Of a stretch of 64,000 bases of DNA, positions 53,814 through 62,916 are shown piece by piece. The notes beneath the pieces were generated by a model, which was not told where the DNA came from, did not search any database, and saw nothing but the letters and a program-made list of their open reading frames with translations. The translations under genes were made by a program, and so were the position numbers. Origin of the DNA: Perlabentimonas gracilis (GTDB lineage Bacteria > Bacteroidota > Bacteroidia > Bacteroidales > Tenuifilaceae); assembly GCF_011174675.1 (NCBI RefSeq), contig NZ_JAANIG010000004.1:62001-126000 (forward strand), given 5' to 3'. Numbering within the stretch: the stretch's first letter is position 1; each line of letters opens with the position of its first letter.

Positions 53814-56800
53814 TTAGTTATCCTTTACCATTCGGTAAATGGCGCTCTCGCCATCATGCGATACAATACGCAAGAGGTAAACTCCTGAGGATAACGATTG
53901 GGTATTAATCCTGTCGGTGCCATCGAGCTGAACCTCCATCACCTTTTGACCAGCGATATTGGTGATAACTACACGTTTCACCTTATGCGAATCGGAAATT
54001 CGAATCTCGTTGGTAAACGGATTGGGGAACAGCTTGATATCAGAGATTTCGTTCAGGTCAGCACTTACAGCAACCATATTAATAGCCAGCTGCACATTAT
54101 CTCCATTAACGGTAAAGGTACTCTGGTAGTCAATGTAGTTGGTAGCTGTTATTGTATAGCTATATGTACCATCGGCAGCGTCAATTGTTGCCACACCAGA
54201 TGCATTGGTTACAACCGGGCTAAACCCGCTAACGCTTACCTGTGCGTTTTCAATTGGCTGCTGACCCGGATCCTTAACATTAAAGGTAACCGTATAGGTG
54301 GGAATGCTTGTTACGTTAACGGAAATTTTGTTGCTCTCGCCAGTGCACCCAGCCTTGGTAACCAAAACGCTATACTCGCCCTGTGAAGTTGCAGTATAAG
54401 TTGCGTTGGTGGCATTGGCTATATCGGCACCATCCTTTTGCCACTGATATGCAGCATCGGTAATATCAACGGTAAAGGTAACGCTAACCTCCTCGCCTTC
54501 GGTCCAGTCTGTGCGATCGCTGGTACTAATTGTTGGCGAGGGGATGGGGTTGACGGTAACAGCTAAGTCTACATACTTCTCGCCACAAACATTAACTCCA
54601 GTAGCCGTTGCCCTAATGATGAAATCGGAATCAGCACTAGAGACCTCTCCTGTGGTAGGGTTAACGGTAGCCGTTCCGCTTTCGATAGAATAAGCGATAG
54701 TTTCGGCGTTCTCTGCTGTAGCAAGGTAAACCTCGGAGCTACCAGCACAAAGCATTGAAGCACCTGAAGTAAAGCTTGGCTCACCCACATTGGGTGTTAC
54801 AGCAATTGTAATCTCATCACTTTGGCTTGTGCATCCGGCCGTATTCATCCCAACAACTTTCACCACCATTCCATTGGTTGGGTTTGGTATAGTAAAAGTG
54901 TTCACTGTACTAAACTCGCCTTGCTGTACTTCATCTACAAAAAACTGATAACTAAACCCTGAAGATGCAGTAACGAGAATCTCAGTACCTTCGCAAACGT
55001 CAGTGTCAGGGCTCACATCAACTGTAAATGAAGGTGCAGCGTAGCTAGATGAAAGGTTTACTGAGGATCCCACAACGCAACCATACTTATCGGTTACTGA
55101 ATATGTGTATGAACCAACGGTTAGGTTATATTGATCCTTTTGCTCGTTGACCAAACCACTGCCACTGCTCGTTGACCAATTAAAGTTGTATGGTTGCGAC
55201 CAGCCATTCACGGTTAGCTGTATTGAACCATCGTTATCGGCTGGACAGGTAGTTTTTGTTACTGTAGGTGTTGCGCTTAATGCAAATGCGGGTTCGCCAA
55301 TAAGTACGGGCATAAGCGATATTGAAATATCATCGCTAGCGTCTGAGGGAGTCCCCATATCATCGGTTAGGGTAACAGAGTACTCACCTGCAGATAGATT
55401 TGTTGCAGTAATAACATTGCTTTGCCCACTACTCCATTCAATGGTTACCCCACCGGTTGAGTTAAAAAAGTCTACGGAAGCAAATCCATCACTTCCACCT
55501 TTACACTTAGGATTAACGGTCTCTACTATCCTCGCATTAAAAAGATGCTTATCATCAACATTAACACTTGTGTCTTTGAAACAACCATTTGCATCATACA
55601 AACTAAGAATGTAGGTTCCTCCACGTATGCCAAACAAATCCTCATCAGTAGATTCAAAACCATTGGGACCTTTCCATATTATAGTATACGGTTCACTTCC
55701 ATTATTAACCATAAGATCGATTGAGCCATTAGGACTTGCTGGTGTTGAACTCGTGTTACCTGTTATAATGGACCCATCAAAATGGATTTGGAGTGGTTGT
55801 TTTATCTCAAAGGTTTCGGTTGCAAAGCAACCATTCTCGTCGGTAACAGTAACCACATAGGTTCCTGCAGTTAATGAGCTTTGGTTTTGTGAAGTAGGAA
55901 CAACCCCATACCCATCAGGCGTATCCCAGAAATAGGTGTACTCACCAACACCTCCGGTAACGGTTAAGGTAATCCCACCATTCTCACCACCATAGCAACC
56001 GGTTACATCGGTTACAACTCCGTTTATATCGATGGGGTCGGGTGCAATTAGGTGGTAAAACTTGGTAACCGTTCTGCCCAAATCATCGGTAACAGTAAAT
56101 TTATATACCCCTGCCTCCAAATTGTCATAGCTTAGAGGAGCGGAGTATACACCGGCATCAATTTCATCGCCCCCAACTAGGCTAACCTCGTATGAGTAGG
56201 GCTCCTGACCTCCGCCAAAAACCTCAAGCCCAAGCGTTCCATCATGCCCCTCGGAGCATGAGATTTCGGAAACTGTGGGTAGGATGTGGATATTGATGTG
56301 TTTGGCTAGGAACATATCCTTGCCACCACCATTGACAAAACTAGCGATTTCTGGAATGTTTAGGTATTCAGAGGTGAATGAACCGCTTATGAACGAATTA
56401 CCAGCACTACTTAAAACGACAGACGCATCATCCTCATTATTATAACCACCAAGTGATGTTGAACTAAGATATTGGCCACTTGACGAGTAGTTAACAAGAA
56501 AAACATCCAAACCTCCAGTATATACGAGTGTATCAACTGGATTATTTGAATTTGGTATATGTATATCTGCATTAAACTTCCCCACTACACTTACAACTTT
56601 ATTACGAGTGTAAACATCCCTAATCTTATCTCCACCAGTTCCACCAACCAATTCAACCCATTCAATGTCTCCATTTGATATATACTTTGCAATCCAACCA
56701 TCATAACCAAAAGCAGATTTAACAACTTCTTCTTTATCGCCATTAGAGAATGAAATAGTTGTGTTTCCTTCTCCAACAGCATAAAGACTTCCTTCTTCGT

Positions 56801-57758
56801 CAGAAGAAAACCTAGTTCCTTGAGTTATGTTAACTCCTCCCCCCTCCATACCCTGAACGGTTCTTACCCAAGAGACTGTACCGTTAGATAAGATACGAAA
56901 AATTGCCACAGCCTTATTCCCTAATGCAGTAGCACTAACGGAAGCTCCTGGTATGTTAATATCGGTAGTGAAGTCTACGCCAAGGTAGACACCGTTGTCT
57001 GCAGCTGTACAAATGCCACCCAGCACTCTGGCATACTTTGTTGATGCAAAATGAATGTGCCATTGATATTCAGCATTTTTATCATATTTAGCAAGAAAAC
57101 CGTCACCAGAGCTATTCCCAAATGTTTTATTTATTGGATCAGGAGTGATTTCTCCAGTGCTTTTTAATGTGAGGGTTGGGCTATTGAAGTAACCCCCAAT
57201 AAATATATTGTTAAATTCATCTGTAGTAACACCAAACCCCCTATCATCACCTGTACCCTGAGCAATATTATATACCCAAATAAGATTCCCATTATTATCA
57301 TATTTAGCAAGAAAGACATCCTGCGCCCCAGAACTTGTAATAAACTGATTATCTGACGGGTTGATACTCTCAAATTCACATAAGCCGTCAGTATCAGAGC
57401 GAAACAACCCAGTTATAACAATATTACCTGAAGCATCAACTGTAAGTCCCTTAATATTTGTTAAATCATTATTACCTATTCCGACTACCCAATCTAAACT
57501 ACCACCAGGAAGATACTTTGCTAGGAAAGGAGTATTGGCCATAGAGTATAATTCAATATCGAATCCAACAAAAGTAGTTGTACTGATCTTAGCTCCTGCT
57601 ACTATTATATTATCCATATCATCAATAGCTGTTATCTGATTGAAAATATTACCAGAGCCTGTCACATGCCTTGCCCACTCCCAGTTTTGAGCAGTTATGC
57701 TACAAAGTTGGACAACAGATATAAATATTATAATGGAAATAATCTTCACTGTTCTCAT
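53814..57758 (-). CDS. Large T9SS-secreted protein with SBBP and SprB-like repeats
   Basis: A 1314-aa exported protein. Signal peptide: VKIISIIIFISVVQLCSITAQ. Residues about 25-480 carry beta-propeller (SBBP-like) repeats of the form DASGNIVITGLF, LAKYDNNGNLIWV. Residues about 490-870 hold at least five SprB-like repeats, each running from a CxxxxDG start to a GxYxxxVTD end (for example CYGGENGGITLTVTGGVGEY). Then come Ig-like sections, a carboxypeptidase-regulatory-like domain (IENAQVSVSGFSPVVTNASG) and a type A sorting domain (IKLFPNPFTNEIRI, SSGVYLLRI). It is probably a cell-surface or released adhesin-type protein. ATG at 57758 preferred over a TTG at 57761. Confidence 0.85.
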   Translation of the reverse strand: MRTVKIISIIIFISVVQLCSITAQNWEWARHVTGSGNIFNQITAIDDMDNIIVAGAKISTTTFVGFDIELYSMANTPFLAKYLPGGSLDWVVGIGNNDLTNIKGLTVDASGNIVITGLFRSDTDGLCEFESINPSDNQFITSSGAQDVFLAKYDNNGNLIWVYNIAQGTGDDRGFGVTTDEFNNIFIGGYFNSPTLTLKSTGEITPDPINKTFGNSSGDGFLAKYDKNAEYQWHIHFASTKYARVLGGICTAADNGVYLGVDFTTDINIPGASVSATALGNKAVAIFRILSNGTVSWVRTVQGMEGGGVNITQGTRFSSDEEGSLYAVGEGNTTISFSNGDKEEVVKSAFGYDGWIAKYISNGDIEWVELVGGTGGDKIRDVYTRNKVVSVVGKFNADIHIPNSNNPVDTLVYTGGLDVFLVNYSSSGQYLSSTSLGGYNNEDDASVVLSSAGNSFISGSFTSEYLNIPEIASFVNGGGKDMFLAKHINIHILPTVSEISCSEGHDGTLGLEVFGGGQEPYSYEVSLVGGDEIDAGVYSAPLSYDNLEAGVYKFTVTDDLGRTVTKFYHLIAPDPIDINGVVTDVTGCYGGENGGITLTVTGGVGEYTYFWDTPDGYGVVPTSQNQSSLTAGTYVVTVTDENGCFATETFEIKQPLQIHFDGSIITGNTSSTPASPNGSIDLMVNNGSEPYTIIWKGPNGFESTDEDLFGIRGGTYILSLYDANGCFKDTSVNVDDKHLFNARIVETVNPKCKGGSDGFASVDFFNSTGGVTIEWSSGQSNVITATNLSAGEYSVTLTDDMGTPSDASDDISISLMPVLIGEPAFALSATPTVTKTTCPADNDGSIQLTVNGWSQPYNFNWSTSSGSGLVNEQKDQYNLTVGSYTYSVTDKYGCVVGSSVNLSSSYAAPSFTVDVSPDTDVCEGTEILVTASSGFSYQFFVDEVQQGEFSTVNTFTIPNPTNGMVVKVVGMNTAGCTSQSDEITIAVTPNVGEPSFTSGASMLCAGSSEVYLATAENAETIAYSIESGTATVNPTTGEVSSADSDFIIRATATGVNVCGEKYVDLAVTVNPIPSPTISTSDRTDWTEGEEVSVTFTVDITDAAYQWQKDGADIANATNATYTATSQGEYSVLVTKAGCTGESNKISVNVTSIPTYTVTFNVKDPGQQPIENAQVSVSGFSPVVTNASGVATIDAADGTYSYTITATNYIDYQSTFTVNGDNVQLAINMVAVSADLNEISDIKLFPNPFTNEIRISDSHKVKRVVITNIAGQKVMEVQLDGTDRINTQSLSSGVYLLRIVSHDGESAIYRMVKDN

Positions 57759-57813
57759 CAAAGTAATATTTTGTGATAATAATTATTAATCTACTAAATA
57801 CCTGGTAAAAATA

Positions 57814-57835
57814 TAAAGTTAACATATTAACTTTA
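57814..57835. repeat. AT-rich inverted repeat between divergent genes
   Basis: TAAAGTTAA (57814-57822) and TTAACTTTA (57827-57835) are perfect reverse complements with a 4-nt centre. It lies between the T9SS gene and the first sulfotransferase gene, both reading away from it, so it is a candidate operator. There is no adjoining T tract specific to one strand. Confidence 0.5.
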
Positions 57836-57956
57836 CTGACGCAATCATTAAAATGTTTTTTATTTTGATTAACTGTCTGAAATAATAGGTGAACGAAAGA
57901 AAACATATTCTTGTGTTAAATATATTCTATTGTAAAAAAGGGGTTTAGCAAAATAT

Positions 57957-58808
57957 ATGGGTAAGAGGATCAGGGTTTTAATACGGCTTGCAAAGGATTA
58001 TTTATGGTCCTATCTGGCTATTGTTTTCTTAAGAAGCTACTTTAGGGATATTAGATGTTTTATACTTTTCGTTGGGTATCCAAGAAGTGGACACAGCTTA
58101 ATTGGCTCTTTACTTGACGCTCACCCAAATGTAATTATAGCTCAAGAATTGAATGCCTTACAATACTTTACAAAGGGGTTTTCAAAAGAACAGGTGTTTT
58201 CTCTGCTAATAAAAAACTCTAAAGAAGTCGCAAACAAGGGTCGTCAATCCACAGGTTATTCCTATGTTGTACAAGAGCAACATCAGGGCAAATTCAATAA
58301 ACTAAGCGTTATTGGTGATAAAAAAGGATGGGCATCCTCTTTACTTCTACAAGCAAATTCTGACTTAAGGTTTCTTTTAAATACAAAAATAAAAATAAAA
58401 ATAAAGTATATCCATATCTACAGAAACCCATTTGATAATATTACAACATGGGCCAGAGGGGGAAATAGAAAGAAAAATGTGGTCGATGAGAGAAATCTAC
58501 TAAGAGTTGTTGATCAATATTTTGAAAGTGCTGATATGGTATCTATACTCAGAGACGATCCTAATGTAGATTTAATTGATTTAAAGCATGAGGATTTTAT
58601 CAAAAACCCTAGATTACATCTAGCACAACTATGTTCATTCATTGGAGTTGAGGCCTCATCTAAGTATTTGAATTCTTGCAGTAGAATTGTGTTCACTGAG
58701 CCAAAAATCACTCGATACTCCATTTTCTGGCCTCAAAAGATTGTGGAGGATGTTTATGAAAGAATGAGCAAACATCCATTGTTAAGAGACTACAGATATG
58801 AGATTTGA
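57957..58808 (+). CDS. Sulfotransferase family protein
   Basis: A 283-aa enzyme expected to move a sulfate group from PAPS to an acceptor, probably a sugar. The 5'-phosphosulfate-binding loop is present as GYPRSGHSLIGSLL with the following DAHP, and the 3'-phosphate-binding part as YIHIYRNPFDNITTWARGG. It has a hydrophobic segment near residues 10-30 before the first motif, possibly a membrane anchor. The acceptor is unknown. Its last 11 bases overlap the start of the next sulfotransferase gene (ATG at 58798), so the two are translated together. Confidence 0.85.
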   Translation: MGKRIRVLIRLAKDYLWSYLAIVFLRSYFRDIRCFILFVGYPRSGHSLIGSLLDAHPNVIIAQELNALQYFTKGFSKEQVFSLLIKNSKEVANKGRQSTGYSYVVQEQHQGKFNKLSVIGDKKGWASSLLLQANSDLRFLLNTKIKIKIKYIHIYRNPFDNITTWARGGNRKKNVVDERNLLRVVDQYFESADMVSILRDDPNVDLIDLKHEDFIKNPRLHLAQLCSFIGVEASSKYLNSCSRIVFTEPKITRYSIFWPQKIVEDVYERMSKHPLLRDYRYEI

Positions 58809-59784
58809 ATTAACAAAAAGTCACTGTGAAGTTTCTTTCCTTTTCATAGGATATTGTGATCGTTCTGGATCAACCTTCCTTTTGAAAGAACTTAGCAATT
58901 ATGAGGGTGTTATTGTTTGTCCAGAAGCAGATGTTTTAGTTCGGTTATTATTAAAAAACCCATCAAAAAATGTTTCTCCAATATTTCTAAGAAAATTCAA
59001 CTCTATTTGCAAAACCGACCCAAAACTTAGATTATGGGATTTATCACCTTTAAATGAAAAACTTACAACAAGATTAGACCTATTCTTCAAACTACTCATA
59101 CAGTTTTCTAAAAATGAAAACAGAAAAACTTCATTAATTGTTTTTAAAGAAAGAAGTATTTTACACTACAAGAAAATCTTAGAAAGTTATCCTGTTAATA
59201 GCAATTTTTTAGCTATAATAAGAGATCCAAGAGCGGTATTTCTGTCCCAAAAAAAAGCATACAACTCATACAGGAATAAACCATTAGCAATTAACCCAGT
59301 TACATTTACTAAACAATGGAACTCATTTATTTTCAATTTGCATACTCTTAGACGAAACAAGGAGAAAATAATAGAGGTTAAATATGAGAATTTGATCAAT
59401 AAATGCGAAATAACAATTAACTCAATTCTACAACAACTTATCCCTTTGCTTTCTGAATCAAGAAAAGACTTTCATAAATCTGAAAAGTTTGAACTTTTCT
59501 TAGAAAAAGAATCTATCAAACATTCTCTAGTAGGTCATCCGCCTCATTTTGAAAGAATTGATGCCTGGAAGACCGATCTCTCTTTGTTCGAGATTACATA
59601 TATTGAAAGAGAAACTAGAAAAAAAATGCAAACATTTGGCTATATCACCTATAACAACTATAAGAAAAATAATGCTTCCTTAATTATAAAATTTCACTTG
59701 CATCATTTTGTAAGCAATTTAAAATGGCGGTTAATTGTTTATCTTAGAAAGATACGTTTTGTCGGCTTTACTAATAACCAATAA
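58798..59784 (+). CDS. Sulfotransferase family protein
   Basis: A 328-aa protein with the PAPS loop in FIGYCDRSGSTFLLKEL and the 3'-phosphate-binding region in LAIIRDPRAVFLSQKKA. The remainder is distinct from the preceding sulfotransferase, so the two are not recent duplicates and may modify different positions or acceptors. It overlaps the first gene by 11 bp and its 3' end overlaps the convergent family 2 glycosyltransferase gene by 46 bp. It lies in the AT-rich island. Confidence 0.82.
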   Translation: MRFELTKSHCEVSFLFIGYCDRSGSTFLLKELSNYEGVIVCPEADVLVRLLLKNPSKNVSPIFLRKFNSICKTDPKLRLWDLSPLNEKLTTRLDLFFKLLIQFSKNENRKTSLIVFKERSILHYKKILESYPVNSNFLAIIRDPRAVFLSQKKAYNSYRNKPLAINPVTFTKQWNSFIFNLHTLRRNKEKIIEVKYENLINKCEITINSILQQLIPLLSESRKDFHKSEKFELFLEKESIKHSLVGHPPHFERIDAWKTDLSLFEITYIERETRKKMQTFGYITYNNYKKNNASLIIKFHLHHFVSNLKWRLIVYLRKIRFVGFTNNQ

Positions 59785-60554
59785 AAAAATGCTTTTAATA
59801 CAACAAGAATTATAAACCTAAAAAACAATTTGATATTATTGAAATTAAAGCCTAGTCTTAAAAATATTAATAACCTCACCCTAAAAGAATTTAATAATTG
59901 CATTTTTTTTCTTGTGGAAGAAATATTCTGATTCCATACCCTATAATGTACTAAAATTACTTCATCAACAAAACAGTCATATTTTACAGCAAATCGAGTC
60001 CACAATTCATAATCTAAACTTGTTCTGAATGATTGATTGTACATACCTAGCTCAATGAAAGTGCGCCTACAAAAGAAAGAGGACGAGTGACATAAAAGAC
60101 AATTCTTCATTATCTCCCTTCGAAACTTCAGGCTATCTATGGTTTTATAATCGTTAAACATTTTAATGTTTTCTATCATTCTTCCCACTTCGTCAATGGG
60201 CACTACTGAAGACCCAAGAAGTTTAATATTAGGGTACTTGTTCATAAACTCAACTTGGTACTCAAGTTTTTTAGAAACCCATACATCATCATGATCAATC
60301 CTTGCAATAAATTCACCCTTGGCTCGATTAATGCCAATATTTGCAGATAAAGGAATTCCTAATCGGGAATTGTCAATTTGATTGATTCGATTATCTTTGG
60401 TTGCGTAATATGAAATGATATCGGCAGTTAAATCTGTAGAACCATCGTTAACAATAATAAACTCAAAATCTCTATAACTTTGAGCTAAAACGCTTTCGAT
60501 AGAATATTTTAAGTGCTTTTCTCCGTTAAAAACTGTCATTACAACTGATACCAT
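59739..60554 (-). CDS. Glycosyltransferase family 2
   Basis: A 271-aa GT-A type enzyme. The nucleotide-sugar binding start VSVVMTVFNGEKHLKYSIES, FIIVNDGSTD and the DxD-type IARIDHDDVW are all visible; a hydrophobic stretch near the C-terminus (RFIILVVLKAFFYWLLV) may attach it to the membrane. It reads opposite to its neighbours. Its start codon is only 15 bp from the start of the next glycosyltransferase gene, transcribed the other way, and its end overlaps the sulfotransferase gene by 46 bp. Confidence 0.88.
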   Translation of the reverse strand: MVSVVMTVFNGEKHLKYSIESVLAQSYRDFEFIIVNDGSTDLTADIISYYATKDNRINQIDNSRLGIPLSANIGINRAKGEFIARIDHDDVWVSKKLEYQVEFMNKYPNIKLLGSSVVPIDEVGRMIENIKMFNDYKTIDSLKFRREIMKNCLLCHSSSFFCRRTFIELGMYNQSFRTSLDYELWTRFAVKYDCFVDEVILVHYRVWNQNISSTRKKMQLLNSFRVRLLIFLRLGFNFNNIKLFFRFIILVVLKAFFYWLLVKPTKRIFLR

Positions 60555-60569
60555 ATAAATTCATTTTTT

Positions 60570-61748
60570 GTGAAAGTACAAAAAGTATATAATATCCTAG
60601 TATGTGTTTCTTTTGTACATCCTATAATATCAGGCGATGGCAACAATGCAATGGCACTATCATCAGAATTTGTTTCAAAAGGTCATAGTGTAACAATTGT
60701 AAGCCTAAATCCAAAAAATACCCTAAAAAATAGGACTTATCTAGATGGGGTTAAAGTATATAGGACGCCTTATTACAAATCAACTTTTATTGGAAAAGTC
60801 CTATCTCGTTTGCTTTACATAACTTTTGTATTTTTTCAAATCTTAAAATCTGATACCGTTATAATTTTTGGAAGAATGTTAGGGTTTACCTCTACATTAT
60901 TAATATCCATATTGTTAAGAAAAAGAATTGTATTTAGGTCAACATTGATGGACTTTGACGATCCCAAAACACTTTGTGTTGGAGATAGTTTATCAAAAAG
61001 GTTTAGCCACTTCCTTTTTAAAAATATTACCATATACTATGCCACCACCCCATCTTTTGGAAATCGGTGGACCAGCATAGGATTACCACCCAATAAAATA
61101 TTCCAAAAACCTTCTGGGATTAATATAGACACTTTTAGCCCCTCATCAACTTTTGAAAAAACAATTCTTAAAGATAAAATTGGATTGCCTCAGAACACAT
61201 TAATTATATGTTCTATCGGTGATTTATGCTTCAGAAAAGGATATGATAGCATTGCTTTGGTATTAGGAAGAATAAAAAATCCTTTCATTTACATTGTTCT
61301 TGGCATAAAGGAGGCAGACCCTTTGCTTTGGGGACAGAAATCCAATGCTAATGAAATAGAAACAGTGAAAAATATTCTATATAGTAATCTTAATGAAAGA
61401 ATAATTCTATTTGGGCTTGTTGATAATCCACAGGATTTTTTGAAAGTATCCGATGTTTTTTTGCATTTTTCTAATTCCGAAGGATTATCAAATGCTATGC
61501 TACAATCTATGGCATGTGGAATTCCAATGGTTGTCAAGCCAATTGATGGGGTTTTAAATTATTTTCTTATCGATAATGAGAATTGTCTGTTTGCTTGCAA
61601 CTGGCTTGAGTTAGAGAAAAAAACGGTCAGCCTTCTTGAAAATGAAAACATAAGAAAGACTCTGGGTCAAAATGCTCACAAATGTGCAGTTGAACTATTC
61701 AACATCTCTAGAATTACATCGGACCTTTTGAGTAGATTTGATCCCTAA
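60570..61748 (+). CDS. Glycosyltransferase family 4
   Basis: A 392-aa GT-B enzyme with a GTG start. Residues 1-200 form the acceptor-binding domain (SGDGNNAMALSSEFVSKGH), and the donor-binding domain contains IGDLCFRKGYD and EGLSNAMLQSMACGIP. Acceptor and donor cannot be assigned. It is divergent from the family 2 glycosyltransferase with a 15-bp gap, so any promoter must lie inside the neighbouring coding sequence. Confidence 0.85.
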   Translation: MKVQKVYNILVCVSFVHPIISGDGNNAMALSSEFVSKGHSVTIVSLNPKNTLKNRTYLDGVKVYRTPYYKSTFIGKVLSRLLYITFVFFQILKSDTVIIFGRMLGFTSTLLISILLRKRIVFRSTLMDFDDPKTLCVGDSLSKRFSHFLFKNITIYYATTPSFGNRWTSIGLPPNKIFQKPSGINIDTFSPSSTFEKTILKDKIGLPQNTLIICSIGDLCFRKGYDSIALVLGRIKNPFIYIVLGIKEADPLLWGQKSNANEIETVKNILYSNLNERIILFGLVDNPQDFLKVSDVFLHFSNSEGLSNAMLQSMACGIPMVVKPIDGVLNYFLIDNENCLFACNWLELEKKTVSLLENENIRKTLGQNAHKCAVELFNISRITSDLLSRFDP

Positions 61749-61809
61749 AAAAATTTAAAAGCATTTAGTAAAATTCTAAATCAATCTTCATATATTAATG
61801 GCCTTTTCT

Positions 61810-62916
61810 ATGAAAATCTATGCATTTCATTTACTTAATGATTATAGCGGCAGTCCTAAGGTGCTTATGCAGCTGGCAAAGGGCTGGGTTAATAATGGAC
61901 TTAAGGTATGCATAGTAACATCAACTAACAGTGCTGGTTTTTTATCTAATATTGAAGGAGTTATATATCATAACCATCACTATATATATTTTAATAATGT
62001 ATTCCTTAGATTGATAGCTTTTTGCATTAGTCAATTGATAATTTTTATAAGGGCATTGGTTTTTCTCAAAAAATCTGATATAGTATATGTGAATACTGTA
62101 CTGCCCTTTGCTGCTTCAATTGCTGGAAAGATTAAGGGTTGTAGAGTAATAAACCATATTCATGAGACATCTATAAGGCCTGTGTTTTTAAAAAAGTTTC
62201 TCTTCTATATCTCAAGAATATGTTCCACGGACTCAATATACGTATCGGATTTTCTATTAAAACTTGAACATAATGGGCAGAACCAGCCTCATGTTTTGCA
62301 TAACGCTCTCGAACAAACCTTTGTTGAAAATGCGAAGTTTCATTTAAGATTAGAAAAAGTCCCAAAAAACGTACTAATGATTTCATCTTTAAAAGAATAC
62401 AAGGGCGTCGATATATTTCTTTCGCTTACAAGTAAAAACCCTCAATTTTCATTTCGACTCGTTTTAAATGCCACAACAAAACAAGGTCGAAAATATTTTA
62501 AAAACACTCTCCCGACCAACCTTGAAATCTTTTATGCTAGCCCTCAACTTTACGAACATTATCAATGGGCTGATATAGTAGTTAACTTGTCGTTCCCCGA
62601 TAGGTGGATTGAAACTTTTGGGCTAAGTGTATTGGAGGGTATGGCTTATAGCTTACCTGCTATTACTCCAAATGTTGGAGGAATTACAGAATTAGTTACG
62701 CATAATTACAATGGTTTTCAAGTAAACCCTAAGGATTTCAAAAAACTTAATGGGTTTCTTAATGAAATATTAAAAGACAGGCTGCTTTATGAGCGGATGT
62801 CTAATAATGCATTAAAAAGAACAAGATATTTTAATGAAGATTTATTTATCCAAAGAAACATAGGAATCATAAAGGATACTTGCCCACCCCCCCAAACTCC
62901 AACCCTCTACTCCTAG
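61810..62916 (+). CDS. Glycosyltransferase family 4
   Basis: A 368-aa GT-B enzyme. The N-terminal domain begins KIYAFHLLNDYSGSPKVLMQ and has a glycine-serine acceptor loop; the donor domain has the E-x7-E signature in ETFGLSVLEGMAYSLPAI, then PNVGGITELV. Two in-frame ATGs (61798 and 61810) are possible; I prefer the second, at the first conserved strand. Its last 50 bases overlap the end of the convergent deacetylase gene, and a run of seven C lies in that overlap. Confidence 0.85.
   Translation: MKIYAFHLLNDYSGSPKVLMQLAKGWVNNGLKVCIVTSTNSAGFLSNIEGVIYHNHHYIYFNNVFLRLIAFCISQLIIFIRALVFLKKSDIVYVNTVLPFAASIAGKIKGCRVINHIHETSIRPVFLKKFLFYISRICSTDSIYVSDFLLKLEHNGQNQPHVLHNALEQTFVENAKFHLRLEKVPKNVLMISSLKEYKGVDIFLSLTSKNPQFSFRLVLNATTKQGRKYFKNTLPTNLEIFYASPQLYEHYQWADIVVNLSFPDRWIETFGLSVLEGMAYSLPAITPNVGGITELVTHNYNGFQVNPKDFKKLNGFLNEILKDRLLYERMSNNALKRTRYFNEDLFIQRNIGIIKDTCPPPQTPTLYS

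Larger units (their letters stand above)
57762..62880. other. AT-rich surface-glycan gene island
   Basis: From about 57.76 to 62.88 kb the sequence is visibly richer in A and T than on both sides, and the genes use AT-ending codons more. It encodes two sulfotransferases and three glycosyltransferases on both strands. The shift back to normal composition is sharp at the 3' end of the deacetylase gene. No mobility gene, tRNA or direct repeat was seen at the edges. Confidence 0.6.

Noticed and set aside
53814-57758. Reading the SprB-like gene as several genes
   Set aside because: A single frame runs uninterrupted from signal peptide to sorting domain.
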